DNA of 64,000 nt, taken from NCBI GenBank assembly GCA_030682795.1, contig JAUXNJ010000012.1, forward strand, positions 1 to 64,000. Direction: 5' to 3'. Shown here one piece after another: positions 52,461-60,126 of the stretch. The stretch is from Sphingobacteriaceae bacterium. Lineage in GTDB: Bacteria > Bacteroidota > Bacteroidia > UBA7662. Under the pieces are notes generated by a model. That model saw only the letters and a program-made list of their open reading frames with translations, was not told the DNA's origin and did not search any database. The translations under genes and the position numbers were made by a program. Position 1 is the stretch's first letter, and each line of letters starts with the position of its first letter.

Positions 52461-52640
52461 CTATTTCTCTTTTTTATCCTCGGAAGTTTTTGAGGATTTT
52501 TCAGAATCCTTTACGAAGGCTTGTGCCCTTCTTCCTTTGGATAATGGCTGTTGAGAATGTTCATTTTGTATTGTTGGCTTCAATACAATTTTAGGCTTGT
52601 TGCCACTATCATTGTCCTTTTCTTGATCTTCTTTGCTCAT
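52461..52640 (-). CDS. 59-residue charged, disordered small protein
   Basis: ATG at 52640 overlaps the TGA of the preceding membrane gene in the classic ATGA arrangement (52637-52640), a strong sign of coupled translation. The product is Lys/Glu/Ser-rich and likely disordered (MSKEDQEKDNDSGNKPK ... SKTSEDKKEK). It contains PTIQNEH, which echoes PTIQNES in the C-terminal tail of that membrane protein. This suggests a duplicated tail or a shared binding motif. Function unknown. Confidence 0.55.
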   Translation of the reverse strand: MSKEDQEKDNDSGNKPKIVLKPTIQNEHSQQPLSKGRRAQAFVKDSEKSSKTSEDKKEK

Positions 52641-53314
52641 TTCTTTCCAGAATTTTCATGTAAGCGGTCATGAACTACCTCTTGGGTTATAGGATAATCA
52701 TGGTTGGAATCAGTTCTGCTCTCATTTTGGATAGTAGGGCTTTTATGTATCACAGATTTTCCCTGTTCTATATTCTCCAGAGGAGCATAGTCGTTTTCGT
52801 TTTCAGCCATTTTCGTATATGTTAAAAGAGGAGTATAAAGTAAAAATACAAAAATTATTGATTTCAACATGTCGGCGACTATAGCTTTTTTTCTGCTGTA
52901 AACTTCTTGGTTAAATTCTATCGCATCTTCAAGCAAAGTTAAATACGCAATCTTAATTTCATCTTCAAGTTTCTTTTGTTCAGAAATCTCTTCATTTTGA
53001 TTAAATTGAGAATAAACATTTTTTGGAATTGGATCGACATGAATGCCTTTTAGCCAAATGAGTTGGCAAAAAAAGTAAAAGGTCATCAATACTACTAAAA
53101 CCAAGATGATTGCAGAAAATTGAAAAAATGAGGCACTCGTAGCTGAGTTTATAGCAAGGATAATTATTTCAAAAATGCCGGTACCAAGCATAGCAACATA
53201 TGCAAAGAAAAACGCATAGTAGTTCTCTATTCGTTTATATTGCTCAAATTGCTCTCTGATCCTTTGTCGGTTTAGAGAAATTTTACTGTCCAAATCAAAA
53301 TTGAATTTTTCCAT
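52637..53314 (-). CDS. Three-helix membrane protein with disordered cytosolic tail
   Basis: About 225 residues from the ATG at 53314 (MEKFNFDLDSKI); an earlier ATG at 53347 exists. A charged helix (RQRIREQFEQYKRIENYY) leads into two membrane segments (FFFAYVAMLGTGIFEIIILA, FQFSAIILVLVVLMTFYFF). Then come a helical loop of about 70 residues, a third segment (SIIFVFLLYTPLL) and a hydrophilic tail with KSPTIQNES. The topology is reminiscent of small phage-defence membrane effectors, but no family is recognised. Overlaps the 59-residue gene by 4 bp. Confidence 0.55.
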   Translation of the reverse strand: MEKFNFDLDSKISLNRQRIREQFEQYKRIENYYAFFFAYVAMLGTGIFEIIILAINSATSASFFQFSAIILVLVVLMTFYFFCQLIWLKGIHVDPIPKNVYSQFNQNEEISEQKKLEDEIKIAYLTLLEDAIEFNQEVYSRKKAIVADMLKSIIFVFLLYTPLLTYTKMAENENDYAPLENIEQGKSVIHKSPTIQNESRTDSNHDYPITQEVVHDRLHENSGKK

Positions 53315-53401
53315 TTCAATTAATATTGCAGTTTTTGTTGATACCAAATTAGATAAAGATTTGCAAAATAGACTATCAGTTTTTAGTCTATTTTATCTTA
53401 T

Positions 53402-54190
53402 TTATGGCTTATAAGTTTTTTCTGAATTTAGCTTGCCTTTAGAAGATGTTTGTCCAAATTCAGTAAAAAGTCTGTCAAGATCAACATCAGCTTCATTTAG
53501 TATTTTTATTAGACATGGAAAAAAGACAACGCCGCTTTGAGAAGATATATCCATGATTTTATTTAATATTTCTTTCGACAGATTTACTAAGCTCTTTGGT
53601 CTGACAAAATATGGTTTACGACTATTTTCTAAACCCCAAAAAAAGATATGTCCATTAAATTTAATTCGACCATTCTTTACGGAATAAACAAAGAAGGGTT
53701 CGTTTGATTTTGTTATCCTTAGTGATTGTGGTCTGAGAACCACAGAATCATCAATATTCAATTTGATACGCTTTAAAAGCTTAATCTTCTTTTTCTTAAA
53801 GTAAATTATATCCTCCGGAAAAATATCTGCTTTACCGCTAATTAAGAAACAATTGTGCCGCCCTAATTTACCTAGATTGATTCTATCACTAAACATCTTT
53901 TTTTCAAATACTTCAGCAATTTGTTTATCTAGTTGATTTATTAGTGGCTCAACCAAGCCCCTAGGGATTTCAAGAAGAGTAATATATTGTTTTTCTACGT
54001 TTGTATTAGCTTGACGAGTTAAATGCATATCTGCAACGCCAGACTTTCTTCCATAATGTACGGTTAAATGGTATTTAGGAGTTAGACCAATAGTGGTCAA
54101 TTCTTTTCCTTCATATATGAAAAATGGCTGGATATCCTGTGGCAATGTCAGTATATGACTACCATTAAATCCTTCTAGAAACTCTATCAA
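53402..54190 (-). CDS. Hypothetical protein
   Basis: 262 residues, soluble, Lys-rich. Sections such as KYHLTVHYGRKSGVADMHLTR and VVLRPQSLRITKSNEPFFVYS suggest a mixed alpha/beta protein. No motif that I recognise. First gene of the minus-strand run leading to the membrane pair, 55-90 bp upstream of it. Confidence 0.5.
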   Translation of the reverse strand: MIEFLEGFNGSHILTLPQDIQPFFIYEGKELTTIGLTPKYHLTVHYGRKSGVADMHLTRQANTNVEKQYITLLEIPRGLVEPLINQLDKQIAEVFEKKMFSDRINLGKLGRHNCFLISGKADIFPEDIIYFKKKKIKLLKRIKLNIDDSVVLRPQSLRITKSNEPFFVYSVKNGRIKFNGHIFFWGLENSRKPYFVRPKSLVNLSKEILNKIMDISSQSGVVFFPCLIKILNEADVDLDRLFTEFGQTSSKGKLNSEKTYKP

Positions 54191-54210
54191 AATGAAAATG
54201 TAGATACAAT

Positions 54211-54396
54211 ATGGAACAACTAAATATTTCGGAATCCTTTATGGATACGATTGATAAATTGGATAAATTACGTCAAATCATAAAAAAAGGAGAATCAGAC
54301 GGTCGGTTAGTTTCGAATATCGACCGTCTGATTGCCAAACTGATAAGAGATCAACTGAAAAAATCGTCGTCTTCATCTGATGCCGGTTCTAATTGA
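54211..54396 (+). CDS. Possible 61-residue protein (doubtful)
   Basis: A short helical ORF (MDTIDKLDKLRQIIKKGESDG) starting 20 bp from the divergent gene. It runs across a strong hairpin that looks like the terminator of the opposite-strand gene at 54351 and overlaps that gene by 46 bp. It may be an accidental frame. Confidence 0.28.
   Translation: MEQLNISESFMDTIDKLDKLRQIIKKGESDGRLVSNIDRLIAKLIRDQLKKSSSSSDAGSN
54281..54333 (-). terminator. Likely terminator of the DUF2158-like gene at 54351
   Basis: A perfect 13-bp inverted repeat: AATCAGACGGTCG (54293-54305) and CGACCGTCTGATT (54321-54333), with a 15-nt loop. On the minus strand it follows the stop at 54351 by 17 bp, and a run of seven T comes 4 nt after the stem. 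Confidence 0.6.
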
Positions 54397-54584
54397 TCTC
54401 TGTGAAAGACTTCATATTTATATACTTCGGCTTCTGGTGCCCAGTATTGACAAACCACCCATTCACTCTGTGTAGAAGTAGTATTTAGGTTGATAGATGC
54501 TCCTCTTTCCACTAAAAAACCGTGTACAGAAAGTTCTTGTCTGAATCCTTTTCGTGTCACAACGTCTCCAATTTTGATTTCCAT
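54351..54584 (-). CDS. DUF2158/YodC-like small protein (second copy)
   Basis: 77 residues: IKIGDVVTRKG, GFLVERG, SEWVVCQYWAP, FHRDQLEPASDEDDDFF. Same order of motifs as the 50307-50549 protein, so the two are distant paralogues on one element. The acidic tail is probably disordered. Lies upstream of a clear hairpin terminator. Confidence 0.62.
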   Translation of the reverse strand: MEIKIGDVVTRKGFRQELSVHGFLVERGASINLNTTSTQSEWVVCQYWAPEAEVYKYEVFHRDQLEPASDEDDDFFS

Positions 54585-54676
54585 AAGTTTAAATTTAGAT
54601 TGTCAGGGTTGCAACTTACGTGCCAAGTCAAAATCCTAGACAAATCTCTGCCGTTATGACATTAGCCTCCGGTATA

Positions 54677-54886
54677 TCACATCAGTTCTGACATATTGAC
54701 ACCCAAGCCGTTAGCCAGTTCCTTCAGATACAAATACGATGGATTGATTTTTCCGGCTTCTACTCGCTGAATGCTCGGTTGGTCTTTGTTTATGCTATGG
54801 GCAAGGTCAGTTTGGGACATGCCTTTTTCCATACGAATGGCCCTTATCCTTTGACCTAGGTTTTCAAGCTCCTTTTTCTTGTCCAT
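54677..54886 (-). CDS. XRE-family helix-turn-helix regulator
   Basis: 69 residues, a single Cro/C1-type HTH: LGQRIRAIRMEKGMSQTDLAHSINKDQPSIQRVEAGKINPS. It consists of the DNA-binding domain only. Divergent from the lipoprotein operon, with a perfect palindrome in the shared promoter region, so it probably represses itself and that operon. Confidence 0.88.
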   Translation of the reverse strand: MDKKKELENLGQRIRAIRMEKGMSQTDLAHSINKDQPSIQRVEAGKINPSYLYLKELANGLGVNMSELM

Positions 54887-54934
54887 CTCACATTATTCCA
54901 AGATGGAAGGTGAGATTATGCTCACAAAAAACTC

Positions 54935-54975
54935 ATAACGGATACGTTATAATTAAGCAGAAATTTTTACTTTTG
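54935..54975 (+). promoter_or_regulatory. Palindromic operator plus promoter of the lipoprotein operon
   Basis: A perfect palindrome, ATAACG-GATA-CGTTAT, occupies 54935-54950. An exact -7 box, TACTTTTG, is at 54968-54975. The palindrome lies about where the -33 element should be, so a bound XRE dimer would block polymerase. Confidence 0.55.
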
Positions 54976-54997
54976 GTACGAATCAAATAAGCTGATA

Positions 54998-55765
54998 ATG
55001 AAAATTATACTCAAAAGCCATTACCTAATTGGTCTCCTTTTCTTAATCTCCTGTTCAGGAGGAAACGTTCGTTCGGTGGTAATCGAAGTCAAACCTGAGC
55101 GCACCAGCATTTCTGGATCATTAAGTAAATACATCGAAATTATAGATGATATCTATGAATTTGAGCACGAATACACCTCATCACTTGCGATTAGGGTAAA
55201 GGTGCTTGAGATTATGGACCCAAAAATCTTAAAGGGAATGCGACCAGTTTTAGCGGTTTCCATGCTTTCTGAGAATGGAGTCCCTATCGCAAGCATACAA
55301 AGGTTAGAAATTGATTATCAGTCAAAAAACACATTACAAGAAATACTAGCTATTGGAGAGGGTGAATGCATCATCTATTTCACTTCGAATTTAGGAACGC
55401 CTTCAAAAGAGCAACTTAAAAAATTAAAGCTTTTTACTGTGACAAGTTCTTTAGAAGATTATGAAGTTAACTCTCAAGACCTTACAGCAGAGACAGAAAC
55501 AGAAGAAGCTTCGAGCAATCAATATGACCAGGCGATTGATGAACTGGAAATTGCAGTAAATGATGCAACCAAAATGATGAAAAAGTATAACAGTGGAGAT
55601 TATGACAACGCATTAACCGACTATACAAAGATGATGTCTCGGATTCAAAAAGCTTCAATTAAGCTTAGTTCTGCTGAAGGTGAATTATCAGACGATCAAA
55701 TGGAGAGAATTGCGAAACTCCAAATCAAATTAGCAAAAATCCAAGGAACTCAACTTAAACAATAA
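54998..55765 (+). CDS. Lipoprotein with C-terminal helical DUF6591-like region
   Basis: 255 residues with a lipoprotein signal (HYLIGLLFLISC). A beta-rich domain (about 25-150) is followed by an acidic linker and a C-terminal helical region (AIDELEIAVNDATKMMKKYNSG, DYDNALTDYTKMMSRIQKA). That region resembles DUF6591 of Bacteroidota lipoproteins; the match is by eye. First gene of a three-gene operon (1- and 2-bp gaps) behind the XRE-controlled promoter. Confidence 0.68.
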   Translation: MKIILKSHYLIGLLFLISCSGGNVRSVVIEVKPERTSISGSLSKYIEIIDDIYEFEHEYTSSLAIRVKVLEIMDPKILKGMRPVLAVSMLSENGVPIASIQRLEIDYQSKNTLQEILAIGEGECIIYFTSNLGTPSKEQLKKLKLFTVTSSLEDYEVNSQDLTAETETEEASSNQYDQAIDELEIAVNDATKMMKKYNSGDYDNALTDYTKMMSRIQKASIKLSSAEGELSDDQMERIAKLQIKLAKIQGTQLKQ

Positions 55766-55766
55766 T

Positions 55767-56084
55767 ATGAATAAATCTAAACAATTACCCAACTCCGTTG
55801 CAGTCCTAATTTTAGGTATCTGCTCAATTCTATTCGGCTGCTTTTTAATCGGTCTCGTTTTAGGTATTTTAGGCATAGTCCTTTCGGGCAAAGGGCGAAG
55901 ACTATACCGAGATGAACCCGAAGTGTATGAAGGATATGGCCTTTTGAATGCAGGGTATATCATGTCAATCATCGGTGTGGTTATATCTAGCCTCTGGATC
56001 ATCTATTTTGTCATTTATGTGGTAATCATGGGAGGTTTGCTAATGGGTATTGGCAATCTGAATGAATACTTAGATTCGTTCTAA
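55767..56084 (+). CDS. CCC-motif/DUF4190-like membrane protein
   Basis: 105 residues with three or so membrane segments (SVAVLILGICSILFGCFLIGLVLGILGIVLS, NAGYIMSIIGVVISSLWIIYFVIYVVIMGGLL). The stretch LSGKGRRLYRDEP between helices is typical of this small Bacteroidota family. Function unknown. One base after the lipoprotein stop. Confidence 0.75.
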   Translation: MNKSKQLPNSVAVLILGICSILFGCFLIGLVLGILGIVLSGKGRRLYRDEPEVYEGYGLLNAGYIMSIIGVVISSLWIIYFVIYVVIMGGLLMGIGNLNEYLDSF

Positions 56085-56086
56085 CA

Positions 56087-56356
56087 ATGCTGCCTTGCGC
56101 TTATAAAGTGCTTTTTGATATGGATTGTCCTATTTGCGGTTTTCAAAGGTCGCTGCATCTTTTACTAGATGGACAAATTGGTGGAAGCATTGCGATGTTT
56201 CCACCAATTTTAGTGATGGTAGCTTATGGGGCGATTCTGTTTTTGTATTTGTATAATCCAGTATTGGTTGGAAAAAGAATGCTCAAAGCATCCTCCATAG
56301 CTACGTTGTGTGCTGTTTTTTTGAGTTACTTCATGAAACTTCTATTTATTTTATAA
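56087..56356 (+). CDS. DUF2752 domain membrane protein
   Basis: 89 residues. The Cys-rich N-terminus CAYKVLFDMDCPICGFQRSLHLLLDG matches DUF2752 (CPxCGxxRA-type). Two hydrophobic segments follow. It often occurs next to CCC-motif membrane proteins, as here (2-bp gap). Function unknown. Confidence 0.82.
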   Translation: MLPCAYKVLFDMDCPICGFQRSLHLLLDGQIGGSIAMFPPILVMVAYGAILFLYLYNPVLVGKRMLKASSIATLCAVFLSYFMKLLFIL

Positions 56357-56430
56357 GCATCTATTGACTTGACAGCTTGCTGTCGCTTCACCCTTTGTTG
56401 GATGATTCGGTAACCTAAGCGATTTTTTGC

Positions 56431-56463
56431 AATCACTGATGCATGAGAGGTGTATCAGTGATT
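56431..56463. repeat. Perfect hairpin over the first transposase start
   Basis: AATCACTGAT (56431-56440) and ATCAGTGATT (56454-56463) form a 10-bp stem. The ATG at 56443 lies in the loop and the early codons in the 3' arm. There is no T-run on either strand, so it is not a terminator. Confidence 0.6.
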
Positions 56464-57333
56464 CAGTATGAAAGGCGTTTTGGTCACAGCGACCAGTGCC
56501 TTCAATATCTTTTTGAGCAAAAAACTAAAGATCAAACGCAGTGCCCAAAGTGCGTCCGGAAATTTAGATTTCATCCTGTCAAAGGGAGAAAATGCTTCGA
56601 ATGTGCAAGCTGTGGATATCAAATTTATCCGATGAAGAATACCATATTTGAAGGAAGTACCACAAGTCTGGTACTTTGGTTTAAGGTAATTTATATGTTC
56701 TATACTTCGAGAAATGGTGTTAGTGCCAAACAGATAGAGAGAGTGTGTGGTGTCACATACAAAACTGCATGGCGCATGGGTCAAAAGGTAAGGAGTCTCA
56801 TGTCACTTGAATCCGAAGAAATGCTGAGCGGTATAATCGAAATGGATGAATCATATTTTGGAGGGAAGAAGCCACTCAACAAGAATGGCAAAAAGGGCAT
56901 TGGTGATAAGCAGATAGTATTTGGTATGTTGGAACGTGGTGGGCGTGCAAAGGTGTTTTACCTGAAAAATAGAGATAAAAAGACACTGCTACCTGTTGTA
57001 GCCAGCTGTATCAAGAAGGGTTCTACCATTTATAGTGATGGATATGGGGTATATCAGCATCTATCAGCAATGGGATACACGCACGAAGTTGTTAAACATA
57101 AGCGTAGCAAGAGATTCATTGCTGGTGTCTGGACCAATGGAATTGAGAGCTTATGGTCCTACATTAAAAGTCCTTTATTAGGAACATACAGAAGTGTAAG
57201 CAATAAATATTTACAATCCTACCTAGATGAATTCGTATTTCGATACAATTTCAACAAACAAGGCGACTGGTTGGAGGTCATTCTTTACCGAGCAACATGT
57301 CTGCCGACTTCTTGGAATCAAAGGTCTCTTTGA
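56443..57333 (+). CDS. IS1595-family (ISXO2-like) transposase, copy 1
   Basis: 296 residues. An N-terminal zinc ribbon (Cys34, Cys37, Cys51, Cys54, Cys57) is followed by a helical DNA-binding part (NGVSAKQIERVCGVTYKTAWRMGQK) and the ISXO2 catalytic domain. Catalytic residues are all present: Asp135 (EMDESYFGG), Asp199 (YSDGYGVY), His214 and Asn232/Glu235 (TNGIESLW). The last 16 residues (after LEVIL) extend beyond the usual family end and overlap the opposite-strand gene by 56 bp. This may mean the original 3' end was altered. It aligns along its full length with the second transposase but is clearly diverged. Confidence 0.9.
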   Translation: MRGVSVIQYERRFGHSDQCLQYLFEQKTKDQTQCPKCVRKFRFHPVKGRKCFECASCGYQIYPMKNTIFEGSTTSLVLWFKVIYMFYTSRNGVSAKQIERVCGVTYKTAWRMGQKVRSLMSLESEEMLSGIIEMDESYFGGKKPLNKNGKKGIGDKQIVFGMLERGGRAKVFYLKNRDKKTLLPVVASCIKKGSTIYSDGYGVYQHLSAMGYTHEVVKHKRSKRFIAGVWTNGIESLWSYIKSPLLGTYRSVSNKYLQSYLDEFVFRYNFNKQGDWLEVILYRATCLPTSWNQRSL

Positions 57334-57628
57334 CTTCTTCGGTAAAATCCATGCTATCTGGGTGAAGTCCTAACTCTGCCAGTTTTTCGGTGTAGGCTTT
57401 TCTCGCTTCTTCTACTTCCCCTGAATGTTTAAAGTGAACGGAGGTCGAAGTTCCATTGACTTCTCCATCCTGAATTATTGGTGTGAATCCGCTAGTAAAC
57501 CGAAGAACAACAACGTAAGTCTTATCTTCTGGTAGTGCTGCAGATTCAAAAAGTGGTATTCTGATCATAACGTCATTTTCTCTATGTATCTGGCATGAAA
57601 AGTTTGGCACGGCCTTTGTTATTTGCAT
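57278..57628 (-). CDS. Hypothetical protein between the two transposases
   Basis: 116 residues, or 96 from the ATG at 57568 (MIRIPLFESAALPEDK). Soluble: a beta-rich half (TYVVVLRFTSGFTPII) and a helical, acidic half (EEARKAYTEKLAELGLHP). Not recognised. It overlaps the end of transposase 1 by 56 bp, and its ATG lies 3 bp from that of transposase 2 on the other strand. There is thus no room for separate insertion-sequence ends between the two transposase genes. Confidence 0.5.
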   Translation of the reverse strand: MQITKAVPNFSCQIHRENDVMIRIPLFESAALPEDKTYVVVLRFTSGFTPIIQDGEVNGTSTSVHFKHSGEVEEARKAYTEKLAELGLHPDSMDFTEEVKETFDSKKSADMLLGKE

Positions 57629-57631
57629 GGT

Positions 57632-58483
57632 ATGAGATTTACAATATCAGATTTTCAGAAACGCTTTCCAACAAATGAGATTTGTATGGAGACCATCTTC
57701 AAGATCCGTTACTCAAACATGGAAGCTTGTCCTAAATGTGGGGTTGTCCACCCCAAGTATTACAGGGTTAAGGCTCGTAACTGTTATGAATGTGGAGATT
57801 GCGGTCACCAAATATATCCACTGGTTGGGACTATAATGGAAGGAACGACTACACCACTTACCGACTGGTTTTTTGCAATGTATTTATTCTCGGTGTCCAA
57901 AAATGGCGTTAGTGCCAAAGAGCTGCAAAGAAGCCTCGGAGTGACATATAAAACCGCTTGGAGGATAGGTCACAAAATCAGAGACCTGATGAATGACAAG
58001 CAAGACAAACTCCTTAAAGGAATAGTAGAGGTAGATGAATCCCTGATAGGTGGCAAAGTCAAAGGTGGCAAGCGTGGTTGGGGTGCAGAAAATAAGACTT
58101 GTTTATTCGGTATGATCGAGAGAGACGGCGGTGTTAAGGTCTCGGTAATTGAAGAACGCACACGGGAAGCAATCTATAATGAAATCAACAGCGGTGTTGC
58201 CAAGGGGAGTACAGTGTATAGTGATGAATTCAAGGCATACAAAACATTGTCTACTCAAGGATACATCCAAGGCTCAGTTGTCCACTCGAAAAATCAGTGG
58301 AAAGATGGCGATTGTCATACAAATTCAATCGAAGGCTATTGGTCCAATCTGAAGAAATCAATACTAGGCACCCATACCCATATCAGCAAAAAGCACATGC
58401 ATCGATATCTGAATGAATTCGCATTCCGCCACAATAACCGGAAAGGCAATATTTTTGAAGAAATGCTAAAGCAGATAAACTAA
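57632..58483 (+). CDS. IS1595-family (ISXO2-like) transposase, copy 2
   Basis: 283 residues from the ATG at 57632; an in-frame TTG three codons earlier is less likely. The zinc ribbon is Cys33, Cys36, Cys51, Cys54, Cys57. The catalytic domain has Asp135 (EVDESLIGG), Asp198 (YSDEFKAY), His229 and Asn231/Glu234 (TNSIEGYW). It ends normally at EEMLKQIN. Intact by sequence. It overlaps the next, opposite-strand gene by 4 bp, again leaving no space for its own terminal repeats. The outer 40-bp repeats are therefore the best candidate ends. Confidence 0.92.
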   Translation: MRFTISDFQKRFPTNEICMETIFKIRYSNMEACPKCGVVHPKYYRVKARNCYECGDCGHQIYPLVGTIMEGTTTPLTDWFFAMYLFSVSKNGVSAKELQRSLGVTYKTAWRIGHKIRDLMNDKQDKLLKGIVEVDESLIGGKVKGGKRGWGAENKTCLFGMIERDGGVKVSVIEERTREAIYNEINSGVAKGSTVYSDEFKAYKTLSTQGYIQGSVVHSKNQWKDGDCHTNSIEGYWSNLKKSILGTHTHISKKHMHRYLNEFAFRHNNRKGNIFEEMLKQIN

Positions 58484-58944
58484 TTTTTTAGTTGTTCTTT
58501 AAAATTCAAAGGTTTAAAATTAACAAACCAACCTATAAGCCCAGCTATAAGCATCAAGAAGGAAAGTATAATTCCTATTAAAGCATAACACCTTATTCTA
58601 CTTAATTGCCTATCCAATGTTTCTATTTTCTTCGCTTCAAAAATTATACGAATACTGGTATCATCAAATAACTTCTTCTGCTTTTTGATATCTTCAAATC
58701 TCTCAACAAATTTTTCTTCTGAAAGCGAATCTTTCTGCAATTCGAGTACGCTAAGGTTGAATTGGATGCTTTTAAGCTCAACATTCAAAAGAGCGGTATC
58801 TTTTTGAAGATCAATAGTATGTAATTCTAATAAATTCTGTTTTTCGATTGGTAAATAAATTGAAGCCAGCAGAGCGAAAATGCCACCAAGAAACAAATAT
58901 TTGAATAGATTTTCGCTATTAGCAAATGGTGAAAAAGGGTCCAT
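58480..58944 (-). CDS. Two-helix membrane protein with central coiled coil
   Basis: 154 residues. An N-terminal membrane segment (LFKYLFLGGIFALLASIYL) is followed by about 85 residues of charged heptad-like helix (IDLQKDTALLNVELKSI, LSEEKFVERFEDIKKQKKLFD). A second segment comes at the end (CYALIGIILSFLMLIAGLIGWFV). Its ATG follows the stop of the PUA/EVE-like gene by 5 bp, so the two are one operon. No family recognised. Confidence 0.58.
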   Translation of the reverse strand: MDPFSPFANSENLFKYLFLGGIFALLASIYLPIEKQNLLELHTIDLQKDTALLNVELKSIQFNLSVLELQKDSLSEEKFVERFEDIKKQKKLFDDTSIRIIFEAKKIETLDRQLSRIRCYALIGIILSFLMLIAGLIGWFVNFKPLNFKEQLKN

Positions 58945-58949
58945 AGTCT

Positions 58950-59885
58950 TTAATTTTTATTATTTATTGGCATACTTAATTCCAACATCCTTTGATTAAG
59001 TGAATCAGAGGCAGGTCTGTATAATTTGTATAATTCTTGGGATTCAACAGGCTTGGTTGCCCTTTCTTCAGGACTACATGAAGATAGCTGTAACATGATA
59101 GAAAGAATTAATAAGGATTGACCGACTTTAATAATTTCTGCCAACCCCTTTGATTGCACATTGATTTTTATAAATATTTGATCTATATCTTCATTTAGTT
59201 CAAAATCTTCATTGATTCTTTTTAATAATATGCGGAACTCCGATACGAATTCATTGAATGATACCAAATTGAGTTCGTTATGTGTGGTGTGGTTCAATAT
59301 GAGGTGGCTTCTCGATCCTCTAACGAATAAAGGGTACATCACTCTGTCAATATACGGATTATAATTCGAAACATCTGTAATTGCTGACCACATTGGTCTA
59401 AATTTAAGGAATTTAGAGTCGAGGTCTTTGAAATCAACTTTTGTAATCCAACTCACTTTCCTTCTCTTGCTGTAACTACAATCATTTCCAGTTTCAGTGA
59501 AAATTTCGTCATCGTTTATTTCGCCGAACGCCATAATCTCACCACCTGCTGAAGGAATTATTACCACATCTCCGAACTTCATATTTTGAAACAATTTAAT
59601 CTTATTTAGCGTGGACGTTACTAGCGATTTCCCTTTCGCAGTAGATAAATCAGCTCCCCGTTGCCCAATATCAGGATCTTTTGAAATCATAAGTTTTATT
59701 TCTTCTACACTTTTGTTCTGTAGTACATTGGTAGTGATTGTATTCCACCCTATTCCAACAAAACCATTTTCAACAAAAGTGTGGAAGTTTTGCCCTTTGT
59801 CAGTTCTAATGAGCCAATATTTGGTTTTATCGGATATATTAGCTATTTCAATATTAAGACGCTCTAATCTAATCGGAGTCTGCAT
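58950..59885 (-). CDS. PUA/EVE-like sensor-domain protein with C-terminal membrane segment
   Basis: 311 residues. The first ~160 residues resemble the EVE/PUA-like modules found in front of restriction or effector domains: YWLIRTDKGQNFHTFVENGFVGIGWN, then FQNMKFGDVVIIPSAGGEIMAFGEI. These modules often read modified bases. A middle helical part (NELNLVSFNEFVSEFRILLKR) leads to a hydrophobic segment (VGQSLLILSIMLQLSSC) and a hydrophilic tail. No nuclease motif is visible. It is paired with the coiled-coil membrane gene 5 bp downstream. I suspect a defence-type sensor/membrane pair; this is inference from domain style and context. Confidence 0.55.
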   Translation of the reverse strand: MQTPIRLERLNIEIANISDKTKYWLIRTDKGQNFHTFVENGFVGIGWNTITTNVLQNKSVEEIKLMISKDPDIGQRGADLSTAKGKSLVTSTLNKIKLFQNMKFGDVVIIPSAGGEIMAFGEINDDEIFTETGNDCSYSKRRKVSWITKVDFKDLDSKFLKFRPMWSAITDVSNYNPYIDRVMYPLFVRGSRSHLILNHTTHNELNLVSFNEFVSEFRILLKRINEDFELNEDIDQIFIKINVQSKGLAEIIKVGQSLLILSIMLQLSSCSPEERATKPVESQELYKLYRPASDSLNQRMLELSMPINNKN

Positions 59886-60126
59886 GTCTAGTTCATAAGT
59901 TTAGTTGTGTCAAAGTTATATTAAAAGCGTGACTAAAAGAAAAGTTTGGTTTCCGAGGATAAATGTCTAATTTTACCACCAAGTTAGCATGATTGAAGAT
60001 TCAATCGACTGATTAAATCTGCTTGATATAAATACCACTTTTGGGCATCGATTCTCTAGTGGGAGACCTGCTGATTCAAATATATCGCAATAGGCATATT
60101 GTTAAATTTAATAGAACCCCTTGGCC

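Noticed and set aside
54211-54396. Strong inverted repeat inside a small ORF, first taken as a recombination site
   Set aside because: On the minus strand the repeat follows the stop of the DUF2158-like gene and precedes a run of T, so a terminator explains it better and the ORF becomes doubtful.
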